Position numbers and translations under genes: made by a program. DNA of 44,848 bases. Origin: an uncultured Planctomycetota bacterium. Lineage in GTDB: Bacteria; Planctomycetota; Phycisphaerae; Phycisphaerales; UBA5793. This document shows positions 17,410 to 25,777 of the stretch, piece by piece. The stretch lies in NCBI GenBank assembly GCA_900696685.1, contig CAADHA010000047.1, forward strand, positions 1 to 44,848, in the 5' to 3' direction. The notes beneath the pieces were generated by a model, which worked only from the letters and a program-made list of their open reading frames with translations, had not been told where the DNA came from and ran no database searches. Within the stretch, counting starts at the first letter, position 1. Each line of letters starts with the position of its first letter.

Positions 17410-18753
17410 ATGAATCCGACCCTGCGCGAACAGCGGAGCAGCGAGACGAGCGAGCCGGGCCTGCGCTCGTGGCTCGGGGAGGCCAACGATCCGGCATGCG
17501 ACTTTCCGGTCCAGAACCTCCCGCTGGGGGTCTTCACGCGTGACGGCGAGGCGGCGGAGAAGCGCCGCGTCGGGGCGGCGATCGGCCGGCACATCATCGA
17601 TCTCTCCATCGCGTGGCCGGAACTCTGCCCCGACCTCGCCGGCCTCGGACCTTCGCTCTTCGCGCAACCGACGCTCAACGCTTTTCTCACCTCCGGACGC
17701 CGCACCTGGACGCTGGTGCGCCACCGCCTGAGCCGGTGGATGCGCGACTCCAGCCCCGAACTTCGCGACAACGCCGACCTGCGGTCACGCTGCCTCGTAC
17801 CGATGGACCGGATCGTCATGCACCTGCCCGCGCGGATCGGCGACTACACCGACTTCTACTCTTCGAAAGAGCATGCCACCAACGTCGGCATGATGTTCCG
17901 CGATCCCGCCAACGCGCTGCTGCCCAACTGGAAGCACCTGCCCGTCGGCTACCACGGCCGGTCAAGTTCCATCGTCGTCTCCGGCACGGACATTCATCGC
18001 CCCTGCGGCCAGACCAACCCCGAGGAAGCGCCGACGCCGACCTTCGGCCCCAGCCGCCTGCTGGACTTTGAACTCGAAGTCGGCTTCATCACCGGGCCGG
18101 GCAACGCCCTCGGCCGTCCGATCGACGTGAACAAGGCGCACGAGCACATCTTCGGCCTCGTGCTCGTCAACGACTGGTCCGCCCGCGACATTCAGAAGTG
18201 GGAGTACGTCCCGCTGGGCCCCTTCACCGCCAAGAACTTCGCCACCTCGATCAGCCCGTGGGTCGTGCCCATTGATGCGCTTGAGCCGTATCGCGTGCGC
18301 ACGCCGCGCGGCCCGGATGATCCGCCCGTGCAGAAGTACCTCGACGGCGCATGGGATTGGAACTTCGATCTCAATCTGGAAGTGCGGCTGCAAACTGCGA
18401 AGATGCGCGAGCAGGGAATCGCGCCCGTTCCGATCACGCGGAACAACTTCAGCCTCATGTACTGGAACATGTGCCAGCAACTGGCGCACCAGACGATCAC
18501 GGGCTGCAACGTGCGCCCCGGCGACCTCTACGCCTCGGGCACGGTGAGCGGCCCGACGCCGGACTCGCGCGGCTCGATGCTGGAGATCTGCTGGAAGGGC
18601 ACGCAGCCGCTGACCCTGCCCACCGGCGAGCAGCGCAAGTTCCTCGCCGACGGCGACACGGTCATCATGTCCGGCGTCTGCGCCCGCCCCGGCCTGCCGC
18701 GCATCGGCCTGGGCGAAGTCCGCGGCACGGTCCTTCCGGCCGTTTCAACCTGA
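17410..18753 (+). CDS. fahA: fumarylacetoacetase
   Basis: Hydrolyses fumarylacetoacetate to fumarate and acetoacetate, the last step of tyrosine/homogentisate breakdown. The 447-residue protein is slightly longer than the usual 420. The N-terminal domain has DFPVQNLPLGVF. The catalytic domain has DYTDFYSSKEHATNVG with metal and catalytic residues, PVGYHGRSSSIVVSGT, the metal-binding ELEVGFI and LVNDWSARDIQKWEYVPLGP. An SD (GGAGGGGAG) lies in the end of the preceding gene. Homogentisate dioxygenase and maleylacetoacetate isomerase are not in the window. A strong hairpin follows at 18782-18812. Confidence 0.97.
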   Translation: MNPTLREQRSSETSEPGLRSWLGEANDPACDFPVQNLPLGVFTRDGEAAEKRRVGAAIGRHIIDLSIAWPELCPDLAGLGPSLFAQPTLNAFLTSGRRTWTLVRHRLSRWMRDSSPELRDNADLRSRCLVPMDRIVMHLPARIGDYTDFYSSKEHATNVGMMFRDPANALLPNWKHLPVGYHGRSSSIVVSGTDIHRPCGQTNPEEAPTPTFGPSRLLDFELEVGFITGPGNALGRPIDVNKAHEHIFGLVLVNDWSARDIQKWEYVPLGPFTAKNFATSISPWVVPIDALEPYRVRTPRGPDDPPVQKYLDGAWDWNFDLNLEVRLQTAKMREQGIAPVPITRNNFSLMYWNMCQQLAHQTITGCNVRPGDLYASGTVSGPTPDSRGSMLEICWKGTQPLTLPTGEQRKFLADGDTVIMSGVCARPGLPRIGLGEVRGTVLPAVST

Positions 18754-18781
18754 TGCGTCGCGCGAGAGCGCCACATGTGCA

Positions 18782-18812
18782 CGAAGCCCACGTTCACTGA
18801 ACGTGGGCTTCG
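18782..18812. terminator. perfect 14-bp hairpin between convergent fahA and HU gene
   Basis: CGAAGCCCACGTTC and its exact reverse complement are separated by the 3-base loop ACT. It lies 28 bases after the fahA stop and 40 bases before the end of the convergent HU-like gene, so it could stop transcription from both sides. No long T-run follows on either strand, so termination efficiency is uncertain. Confidence 0.65.
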
Positions 18813-18852
18813 GCCGTTGATGATCAGAATGACGAGACTCGAAATGAGTCGA

Positions 18853-19203
18853 TCAGACCATGTCCTTGAGGGCCTTGAGGGGGCGGACCTTGACGACGTT
18901 GCGCGCCGGCTTGGCCTTGAAGATCGTCGGCTGGCCGGTGAAGGGGTTGATCCCCTGGCGCGCCTTGGTCGCGGGCTTGCGCTGCACGAGAATCTTCGCC
19001 ATGCCGGGCAGGGTGAAGATTTGCGGCCCGTTCTTCTTGAGGTCGTTGCCGACCATCGCCGCCAGCGCGTCGAAGACGCCCGCGACCTGCTTGCGGCTCA
19101 GGCCAGTGTTGGTGGCGAGGTTGGTGTAGATGTCACCTTTGCTGCGCGGCTTGTCGGCCCGGGTGAACTTGAACGACGGGGTCTTCTTGCTGGTCTTGGC
19201 CAC
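18853..19203 (-). CDS. HU-family DNA-binding protein with N-terminal basic extension
   Basis: Small nucleoid protein that bends DNA as a dimer. The 116 residues are longer than the 90 of typical HU. About 20 lysine/arginine/serine/threonine-rich residues precede the HU fold, in which YTNLATNTGLSRKQVAGVFDAL is the helical dimerisation part, FTLPGMAKILVQRKPATKAR the first strands leading to the DNA-binding arm, and QGINPFTGQ the arm segment with the usual NP tip proline. GTG 19203 is the start, with a GGAGAAG SD. It is a single gene with its own promoter (19287-19314), separated from the upstream HAF gene by a terminator. Confidence 0.9.
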   Translation of the reverse strand: MAKTSKKTPSFKFTRADKPRSKGDIYTNLATNTGLSRKQVAGVFDALAAMVGNDLKKNGPQIFTLPGMAKILVQRKPATKARQGINPFTGQPTIFKAKPARNVVKVRPLKALKDMV

Positions 19204-19286
19204 TGGTTCTTCTCCATAAAAAGAGAGTCGCGGAGCCGGGCTGGCGGTTCACACTGAACCGACCACCCGTGGCTTTCATGTCGGTT

Positions 19287-19314
19287 TTTATAGGGTCTCC
19301 GCTGCAGGAAACAA
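19287..19314 (-). promoter_or_regulatory. candidate sigma70-type promoter of the HU-like gene
   Basis: On the minus strand TTGTTT (19309-19314) and TATAAA (19287-19292) are spaced by 16 bases, about 85 bases upstream of the GTG start and just after the terminator of the previous gene. The AT-rich -10 stands out in this GC-rich sequence. Confidence 0.55.
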
Positions 19315-19337
19315 GTCCCCGGGGCAACTTGACCCTG

Positions 19338-19364
19338 AAAAAACAGGGATTTGCGAAAAATCCC
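19338..19364 (-). terminator. intrinsic terminator after the second HAF gene
   Basis: Read on the minus strand, a 7-bp stem GGGATTT/AAATCCC with loop TTCGC is followed at once by TGTTTTTT, a canonical Rho-independent terminator. It starts 35 bases after the HAF-gene stop at 19400. Confidence 0.8.
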
Positions 19365-19399
19365 GGCGATTTGCCTGAGATATCCACATTCTCGGGGTG

Positions 19400-20688
19400 C
19401 TACGGCTGAATCTGGATGAAGCCCGGCGGGCTGGTCTTGCAGGTGCTCCAGTCGATCGCCCGCACCACGAAGCGCTTGCCGGCGAGGCCGGCGGGGATGA
19501 AGCGGTTGAGCGTCGCGCGGCCGTCGGCGGCGGCGAAGGCCGTGCCGATCATTTGTGGATTGACGAGTTCGATCGTCGCGCCCGGGCACAGCGGGATGGT
19601 GCGCCCCTCGCCGCGCGCATTGCCCGCGACGAAGTCGACGCGGCCGTGCGGCGTGGCGTGAACCACTTCAAGCGTGTTGATGGCACCAGGCGCGTTGGGC
19701 GCGAACGACCACACCGTCAGGCCTTCATCAACGGGGTCGAGGCGGACGGCCAGCCGGAGATCGCGCGAGCGCGCATACGCCTCGGCGGTCAATTGTCCGG
19801 AGGCGTTGATGTCGATGCCCCAGATGACAAGCCACTCGTTGCTTGCTTCGTCGAGCAGCAGGCCATTGAGGTTGTGCATGATGTGGTTGCGCCGGACGAA
19901 TCCCACATTGAGGCGGAACATCCCATCGGGAATCGACAGAGCGCCGACCACCTCCCCTGCGTCATTGACGCCGCTGGCCGTCCCGCCCCCGGCGGAATCG
20001 AGCAGACCAAGGGCGATGAGGCGGCGGTTCTCCCACATCACCGGCATGGCGTGGTTCGCGTTCAGTGCGGACGCCCCCGCAATCAATCCGGATGGGCTGA
20101 TCTCATTCGCCGAGGTGTTTCCGCCGGGCCTCAATGGCGTCAACTGAACGACCTCGCCGTTGTCCCAGAGAAACGTTTCGAGTCCCGCATCGCCGACCAT
20201 CTGGCCCGCGTTGTTCATCGATCGCCAACCGATGTCGACAAACGTCCTCCACTTTCCATCCTCCCAGAGGAAGGTGCGCCAGTTGCGAGCGAAACCGACC
20301 ACCAGGCGGCTGTCATTGAGCGCGTTGGCGAAACTGTCGTTGGCGCCGGGCGGGTCGAGATCGATGACGCCGCCCTCCGCCGGCCTCAGGACGGCATGGT
20401 CGTTGAATGACATCGCCGACCATCCGACGGCGTCGCCCTTGTTGTTCAGATCACTGGGGATCGCGCTCGGCTCCTGCTGATTCAGGAATGGAAGCGTTCG
20501 AATTTCGCCATCGGTCCAGACGAATGCGGTCCTCGTCGGGGTCGCAAGCGCATGCGCGATTACTTGGCCACGGTCGTTCACTGCCGAAGGAAAGGAATCC
20601 CGTGCCCCGGAAGGGTTCCGACCTCGACGACGCGGTAGCGCTGGCCGAATGTGTTCACGGGCACGATGGCACAGCACGTGATCGCCAT
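19400..20688 (-). CDS. HAF-repeat extracellular protein with apparent N-terminal frameshift
   Basis: The long frame ending at 19400 carries at least six HAF-type repeats, such as AVNDRGQVIAHA, DLNNKGDAVGWS, ALNDSRLVVGFA, SMNNAGQMVGDA and GVNDAGEVVGAL, then a beta-rich C-terminal domain ending SPPGFIQIQP. Its own 5' part (up to 20785) is arginine-rich and not repeat-like. The expected opening, RYRVVEVGTLPGHGIPF, sits in another frame starting at ATG 20688 and joins the main frame near 20589-20595, where one base appears missing in a C/T run. That frame also gives a hydrophobic signal-like stretch (AAIMAITCCAIVPV), of which the first residues lie before the ATG. It may be a real pseudogene or a sequencing error. 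Function of the family is unknown. Confidence 0.65.
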
Positions 20689-20815
20689 GATCGCCGCTCG
20701 CCAATGACTCAGCCGGCGGCTCCCTCCAATCCTGCATGGCGATTCGGGTTGTTGACGACTTATCTCTCCGACAACCCCATTGCACTGCGGAACTATTCCA
20801 GCAGTCCCGTTCGAA

Positions 20816-22246
20816 TCACAGCGTCTCCGCCACCAGGCGCGCCAGGTCGCTGCGCTCGCTCTTGGCCAGCGTTACGTGGCCCACGATCCCCTCGTATTTG
20901 AGGCGTTCGACGAGGTAACTCAGCCCGTTGCTCTCGGCGTCGAGATAGGGGTTGTCGATCTGCCCCACGTCGCCCGTCAGCACGATCTTCGTCCCCTCGC
21001 CCACGCGCGAGGCGATCGTTTTGACCTCGTGCGGCGTGAGGTTCTGCGCCTCATCCACGATCATGAACTGGTGCGGGATCGACCGGCCGCGGATGTAGGT
21101 CAGCGGTTCCATGACGAGTTTGCCCTCGGCCATGAGTTTCTGCACCCGCTGCTCCGTCGAGTGGCTCTCGGCGGCGTCGAAGCGGGTGCCGCGGTTGCTA
21201 AGCAAGAATGACAGGTTGTCGAAGATCGGCTGCATCCACGCGGTCAACTTCTCATCCTTGTCGCCGGGGAGGTAGCCGATGTCGCGGCCGAGGGGCATGA
21301 TCGGCCGGGCGACGAGCAGTTTGTCGTAGCGCTCCTCGTTGAAGACCTTGGTCATGCCGGCGGCGAGGGCGAGGAGCGTCTTGCCCGTGCCCGCGGTGCC
21401 CAGCAGGGTGACGAGTTGCACGTCGTCGTCGAGCAGCAGGTCGAGAGCCATGGTCTGCTGGAGGTTGCGCGCCATGACGCCGAAGGTCGGCCGGCGCGGG
21501 CCGGTGATGGGGATGAGGTGGTTCGTGTCCGCGAGGCGCCGCGCCAGGCCGCTGTGCGATTCATCGGCGGCATCGCGCAGCAGCACAAACTGGTTGGCGT
21601 GAACGTGAATCGTCCCGCTCTGGCCTTCGACGTTCACGACAAGGTGAGGTTCGAGGCGGTCGAGGACGACCTGCCGCTCCGTGTACAGTTCGTCGATGAT
21701 CTCGCCGGGCACATCCAGGGTCGTGTAGCCGGTATAGAGGCTGGCTGCATCGACCTTCTCGCTCTCAAAGTCTTCGGCGGTCAGTCCGATCGCGTCGGCC
21801 TTGAGGCGTGCGTTGATGTCCTTGGAGACGAAGACGGTGCGCCTGCCGTCCTGGCTGAGCGCCCAGGCGATGGAGATGATGCGGTTGTCGGGGCTGTCGC
21901 TGCGCAGGTGCGGGGCGAGTTGGCTGGCGTCCAGCGCGACGCGGATGACCCCGCCGCGCTCGTTCCACTTCACGCCTTCCATCAGCCGGCCGCGCCCGCG
22001 AAGGATGTCCAGTTGCCGGATGACTTCGCGCGCGTTGCGGCCGATGTCGTCGTTGCCGCGCTTGAGCAGGTCGAGTTCTTCGAGGACGGCGAAGGGGATG
22101 ACCACTTCGTTGTCGTCGAACATGAAGAGGCTCTTGGGATTGTGCAGCACGACGTTGGTGTCGATGACGAAGTGCTTGACCTTCGACGCGGCGGCGGCGG
22201 GGGACTGCGTCGCGGTCTGGGCGGTCACGCCGGAGGCTCTTTTCAA
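20816..22246 (-). CDS. PIN domain plus PhoH-like ATPase
   Basis: A two-domain RNA-related protein of the PhoH2/YlaK type. An N-terminal PIN nuclease domain starts at KHFVIDTNVVL and has acidic positions in VLEELD and SPDNRI. A PhoH ATPase domain follows, with Walker A LGTAGTGKTLLAL, Walker B FMIVDEAQN and the sensor stretch IVLTGDVGQID. PhoH2 proteins are known to combine RNA unwinding with PIN nuclease activity. I prefer the TTG at 22246 (476 residues) because AAGGAG precedes it at good spacing; an in-frame ATG at 22279 lacks an SD. A TACAAT box at 22308-22313 on the minus strand could be its -10, though no -35 matches. It diverges from the DAHP synthase. Confidence 0.9.
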   Translation of the reverse strand: MKRASGVTAQTATQSPAAAASKVKHFVIDTNVVLHNPKSLFMFDDNEVVIPFAVLEELDLLKRGNDDIGRNAREVIRQLDILRGRGRLMEGVKWNERGGVIRVALDASQLAPHLRSDSPDNRIISIAWALSQDGRRTVFVSKDINARLKADAIGLTAEDFESEKVDAASLYTGYTTLDVPGEIIDELYTERQVVLDRLEPHLVVNVEGQSGTIHVHANQFVLLRDAADESHSGLARRLADTNHLIPITGPRRPTFGVMARNLQQTMALDLLLDDDVQLVTLLGTAGTGKTLLALAAGMTKVFNEERYDKLLVARPIMPLGRDIGYLPGDKDEKLTAWMQPIFDNLSFLLSNRGTRFDAAESHSTEQRVQKLMAEGKLVMEPLTYIRGRSIPHQFMIVDEAQNLTPHEVKTIASRVGEGTKIVLTGDVGQIDNPYLDAESNGLSYLVERLKYEGIVGHVTLAKSERSDLARLVAETL

Positions 22247-22461
22247 GGCAAACGCTCCTTCTCCTGCTCCTGAAACCATCGGCCGAAGTTCGCCCTCCGG
22301 CCAGTCGATTGTACGAGGGACCGATAGGAAGCGGCGCCGCGCGGTGGGTTCTGACCGAAGTTGAACCGTGCCACCGCGGTCGAAGCCTTCGGCGCCGCCA
22401 TGGGCCGCGTACGATTGCCTCTTGTCGAACCGCCCCTGCCGCTCTATCGGACGGAGTTGCC

Positions 22462-23829
22462 GTGTCGGACTGGTCGGTTGAATCCTGGAGGTCGCGCCCA
22501 GCGCTGCATCAGCCGGAGTATGCCGACGCCGAAGCGGTCGGGACCGCCGTGGCCAAACTGCGCTCGTTCCCGCCGCTGGTGACGAGTTGGGAGATCGAGC
22601 GCCTCAAGGGCGAACTCGCCGAGGCACAGCAGGGCCGCCGCTTCATCCTCCAGGGCGGCGACTGCGCCGAGTCGCTGGCCGACTGCACGCCCGACGTCAT
22701 CACCAACAAACTCAAGATTCTCCTCCAGATGAGCCTTGTGCTCGTGCAGGGGGCCCGCAAGCCGATCACGCGCATCGGCCGCTTCGCGGGCCAGTACGCC
22801 AAGCCGCGCTCCAGCGCGACGGAGACGCGCCCCGGCCCCGACGGGCGCGACCTCACGCTGCCGAGTTACTGCGGCGACCTCATCAACTCGATCGAGTTCA
22901 CGCCCGAGGCCCGCCGTCCCAATCCGCATCTCATGGTCCGCTGCTACCAGCATGCGGCGCTCACGCTCAACTTCATCCGCTCGCTCATCGACGCCGGGTT
23001 CGCCGACCTGCACCATCCCGAATACTGGGAACTGGCATTCTGCGACAATGCTGCGCTCCACGAGGAATACCACGCGATGGTGCTGCGGCTGTCCGACTCG
23101 GTCCGCTTCATGGAGACGATCGCGGGCCAGCCGATCGACGACCTCACGCGCGTCGAGTTCTTCACGAGCCACGAAGGCCTTCACCTGCTCTACGAGTCCG
23201 CCGGGACGCGCAACGTCCCGCGGCGCGAGGGCTACTACAACCTCACGACCCACCTGCCCTGGATCGGCGACCGCTGCCGGGCCATCGACGGCGCGCACGT
23301 CGAGTTCTTCCGCGGCATCCGCAACCCGATCGGCGTCAAACTCGGTACGAGCGCCACGCCCGATGAGTTGCTCGCACTGATCGATCGGCTGAATCCGGCC
23401 AACGAACCCGGCCGCCTCGTACTCATCCACAGGATGGGATTGGCGAGCGTGCAGCGCTGCCTGCCGCCGCTGCTCGAGGCAGTGAACCGCAACGATCGTC
23501 GCGTCCTGTGGGTCTGCGATCCCATGCACGGCAACACGAAAGCGGCCAACGGAAGCGGATCGCATCCTGGCCGCAAGACCCGCGACTTCGCCGACATCCT
23601 CGGCGAACTCGATGCTTCATTTGACCTTCATGCGAAGGCGGGAACGTATCTCGGCGGCGTCCACTTCGAACTGACCGGCGACCACGTAACCGAGTGCACC
23701 GGCGGCGCCCGCGGCCTGAGCGAGGCTGACCTCGCCGCCAATTACCGCACCATGTGCGACCCGCGCCTCAACTACGAGCAGTCGCTCGAGATGTCCTTCC
23801 TCATCGCGCGCCGGCTGGCGAGCGCATGA
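22462..23829 (+). CDS. type II 3-deoxy-7-phosphoheptulonate (DAHP) synthase
   Basis: Condenses phosphoenolpyruvate with erythrose 4-phosphate to start aromatic amino-acid synthesis. The 455-residue protein belongs to the plant/actinobacterial class II family, recognised by SWRSRPALHQPEY, ILQGGDCAES (metal cysteine), RIGRFAGQYAKPRS, INSIEFTPEARRP, FFTSHEGLHLLYE, VEFFRGIRNPIGVKLG, WVCDPMHGNT and GGVHFELTGDHVTEC. GTG 22462 follows ACGGAG at good spacing and gives the family-typical N-terminus. The frame extends upstream without these signals. No other aro gene is adjacent. Confidence 0.96.
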   Translation: MSDWSVESWRSRPALHQPEYADAEAVGTAVAKLRSFPPLVTSWEIERLKGELAEAQQGRRFILQGGDCAESLADCTPDVITNKLKILLQMSLVLVQGARKPITRIGRFAGQYAKPRSSATETRPGPDGRDLTLPSYCGDLINSIEFTPEARRPNPHLMVRCYQHAALTLNFIRSLIDAGFADLHHPEYWELAFCDNAALHEEYHAMVLRLSDSVRFMETIAGQPIDDLTRVEFFTSHEGLHLLYESAGTRNVPRREGYYNLTTHLPWIGDRCRAIDGAHVEFFRGIRNPIGVKLGTSATPDELLALIDRLNPANEPGRLVLIHRMGLASVQRCLPPLLEAVNRNDRRVLWVCDPMHGNTKAANGSGSHPGRKTRDFADILGELDASFDLHAKAGTYLGGVHFELTGDHVTECTGGARGLSEADLAANYRTMCDPRLNYEQSLEMSFLIARRLASA

Positions 23830-23840
23830 CGTGAGGCGCA

Positions 23841-23882
23841 CCGAAGCAACGGACAATCGCTGGAATCAGCAGTCCGCTTCGG
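23841..23882. terminator. interrupted hairpin between convergent genes
   Basis: Nested complementary blocks CCGAAG/CTTCGG, CGGAC/GTCCG and GCTG/CAGC around a GAAT loop lie between the DAHP synthase stop and the convergent glycosyltransferase stop. It is placed to end both transcripts. No T-run follows, so its role is inferred from position. Confidence 0.45.
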
Positions 23883-23913
23883 CGACTGAGGGCCTCTCTT
23901 CAGGAGTCAGGTT

Positions 23914-25734
23914 TCACAAGCCTCCGCCGCGCGGCGCCGCAATGCGCCTGAGCACCGGCAGCAGGTCATCGGCGATCACCCTCTCCCATCCCATTTGTTC
24001 GGCGAGTTCCCGGCCGGATTCGAGCAGCCTGCGGTAGTCTGCTTCGCTGCGCGGCAGTCGCCGGTGCAGTTCGGCCGCGACCTCGGCGGCCACCCGCTCC
24101 TCGACGCGGTCGCGCTGCGCCTGGGTCATGGCGCGAAGTTCGTCGATGGTCATGGGCCGGTCGAGCCTGGTGTAGTCGGCGACGATGACATTGGAGTTAC
24201 CCCCCCCTGTGGCGCCGCCTTCCATCCGCGCCAGCACGCTGCGATACGACGCCACGCATCCGCACACGGAACTGGCGACGCACAAGGCCCCGCTGCCCAG
24301 TGCTTCGAGTTGCGCAATCCCGAACGGCTCATAGACCGACTGGCCGAGTTCCACATCCGTCGCCTGGCGCAGCGATGCAAAGGTCATCGCCGCCGGCGCC
24401 GCGTCCCCCAACGCCGCCCCGCTCCAGCCGAACTGATTCACCAGCATCGCCTTCACGTTCGTGTGGCCCGCGTTGTAGTGCTGGATGAGGCGGTGCAACT
24501 CGATCTCCGGCCCGACGAGATCCGGATACGCCTCGCGGTGATGCCAGGGCCAGCCGTACTCACGCGCCATCCGGTTCACCTCCGCGGTCGCTCGCGGCGG
24601 CGCGCCGCACGTGAGGAAGATGAGCAGGCCGGTGCGTCCCTCGGCTCCGAGCAGCCTGTCGAGGTGCGAGATGACCTTGAGGTCGCGCCAGAAGGCCTTG
24701 CTGATCACCGGCCGCGCCACGTGCGTCATCAGCACGTCAGGACAGTAACCCACCACCGCCCGGGCCCATTCGTCCATCATCCACCGGGCCTGCTGCTCCT
24801 GCGCGAAGTCGGCAAAGAAGGCCGGCAGGCCGTTGTAGACCAGGTCGATCGACGCCTGCCTCGTCTGAGGATTCAGGAAGTTCATCTCCTCGGCGGTCGG
24901 ATCGCCCACGGCGATGATCGCGTCCAACTGGTGTGCGTGCGAGATCAACGCATGGCGCATGTGAGAGGACTGGTCGCCGAAGATATCCTCGACGAAAAGC
25001 CCCCTGGCCGACGCCTGGCGCATGATGTTGTAGAACGCGGTGTCGTGCCCGCTGTGATGCTCGACCAGCCGCCGCGCTGTCGCGCACTCGTGGGCGTGGA
25101 AGGCGGTGCGGAAGGCCTCGCCGCCGTCCATCACCGCCTTGAGCGCCGTGCACAGCCCCATGTACTCGTGGCTGAGGATGATGCAGGGCAGTTCGTCCGG
25201 CGCGACGATCGCCGAGAGCGCGTAGAACGCCGGCTCGGCGAGGCGGCAGTATTCCTCGAACCCCCAGTCGTGCTCGTAGCGCCGCGCGTCGATCCTGAAG
25301 CAGTCCCACAGCCGCATCTTGAAGATCGCCAGTTGATCCCGGTTGGGGCTGGAGACGTCGATGAGCAGGATTTCGGCCCGGCCCTCGCGGTTGTAGCCGT
25401 TCTTCTCATAGGTGCGGATGCCGTAGGCGATGTGAACGCCGAAGGCCCACTGGATGGGATGGAATCTGCGGCCCAGGCCGTCGAAGTCGATGTTGTCGGC
25501 GCTGCTGTAGCGGACGTTCACGTGCGGGCCGAGGCGGCGCAGCGGACTCTCGAAATGGTGCCCGCCCATCGGGCCGACGAGGATTGAACGCCGAACCGCC
25601 GACTGGTAGACGGCGCTTGTCATCATCCCTTCGAGGACGGTCCCGATGCCGCCCATCTTTTCGACGGCTTCGTGTGTGACGTGCGCAATGGTAAACGGCC
25701 CCGACGGGCCGCCCGAAGTAGCGGACATGAACAT
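23914..25734 (-). CDS. glycogen/starch-synthase-like glycosyltransferase (GT3/GT5-like)
   Basis: A 606-residue GT-B-fold enzyme. The N-terminal motif HEAVEKMGGIGTVLEGM corresponds to the ADP/UDP-glucose-binding KxGGLGDV loop of glycogen synthases. HEYMG and TAFHAHECATARR resemble the THATxxGR segment of GT3 enzymes, and VYNGLP the PNGL motif. SVYEPFGIAQLEALGSGALC near residue 465-485 matches the C-terminal E-x7-E motif. Length lies between GT5 (about 480) and GT3 (about 700). An alpha-glucan role is likely but unproven. Starts are possible at ATG 25734 or 25728, with AAGG just before the first. It is 43 bases downstream of the membrane-protein gene. Confidence 0.75.
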   Translation of the reverse strand: MFMSATSGGPSGPFTIAHVTHEAVEKMGGIGTVLEGMMTSAVYQSAVRRSILVGPMGGHHFESPLRRLGPHVNVRYSSADNIDFDGLGRRFHPIQWAFGVHIAYGIRTYEKNGYNREGRAEILLIDVSSPNRDQLAIFKMRLWDCFRIDARRYEHDWGFEEYCRLAEPAFYALSAIVAPDELPCIILSHEYMGLCTALKAVMDGGEAFRTAFHAHECATARRLVEHHSGHDTAFYNIMRQASARGLFVEDIFGDQSSHMRHALISHAHQLDAIIAVGDPTAEEMNFLNPQTRQASIDLVYNGLPAFFADFAQEQQARWMMDEWARAVVGYCPDVLMTHVARPVISKAFWRDLKVISHLDRLLGAEGRTGLLIFLTCGAPPRATAEVNRMAREYGWPWHHREAYPDLVGPEIELHRLIQHYNAGHTNVKAMLVNQFGWSGAALGDAAPAAMTFASLRQATDVELGQSVYEPFGIAQLEALGSGALCVASSVCGCVASYRSVLARMEGGATGGGNSNVIVADYTRLDRPMTIDELRAMTQAQRDRVEERVAAEVAAELHRRLPRSEADYRRLLESGRELAEQMGWERVIADDLLPVLRRIAAPRGGGL

Positions 25735-25777
25735 GCCTTATCGGCGGGACCGCCGCAGAGACCGCACACGGCGCGGC

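Noticed and set aside
22422..22450. TTGTCG and TATCGG with 17-base spacing before the DAHP synthase
   Set aside because: Transcription would start inside or after the SD of the chosen GTG start, so the match does not fit the gene.
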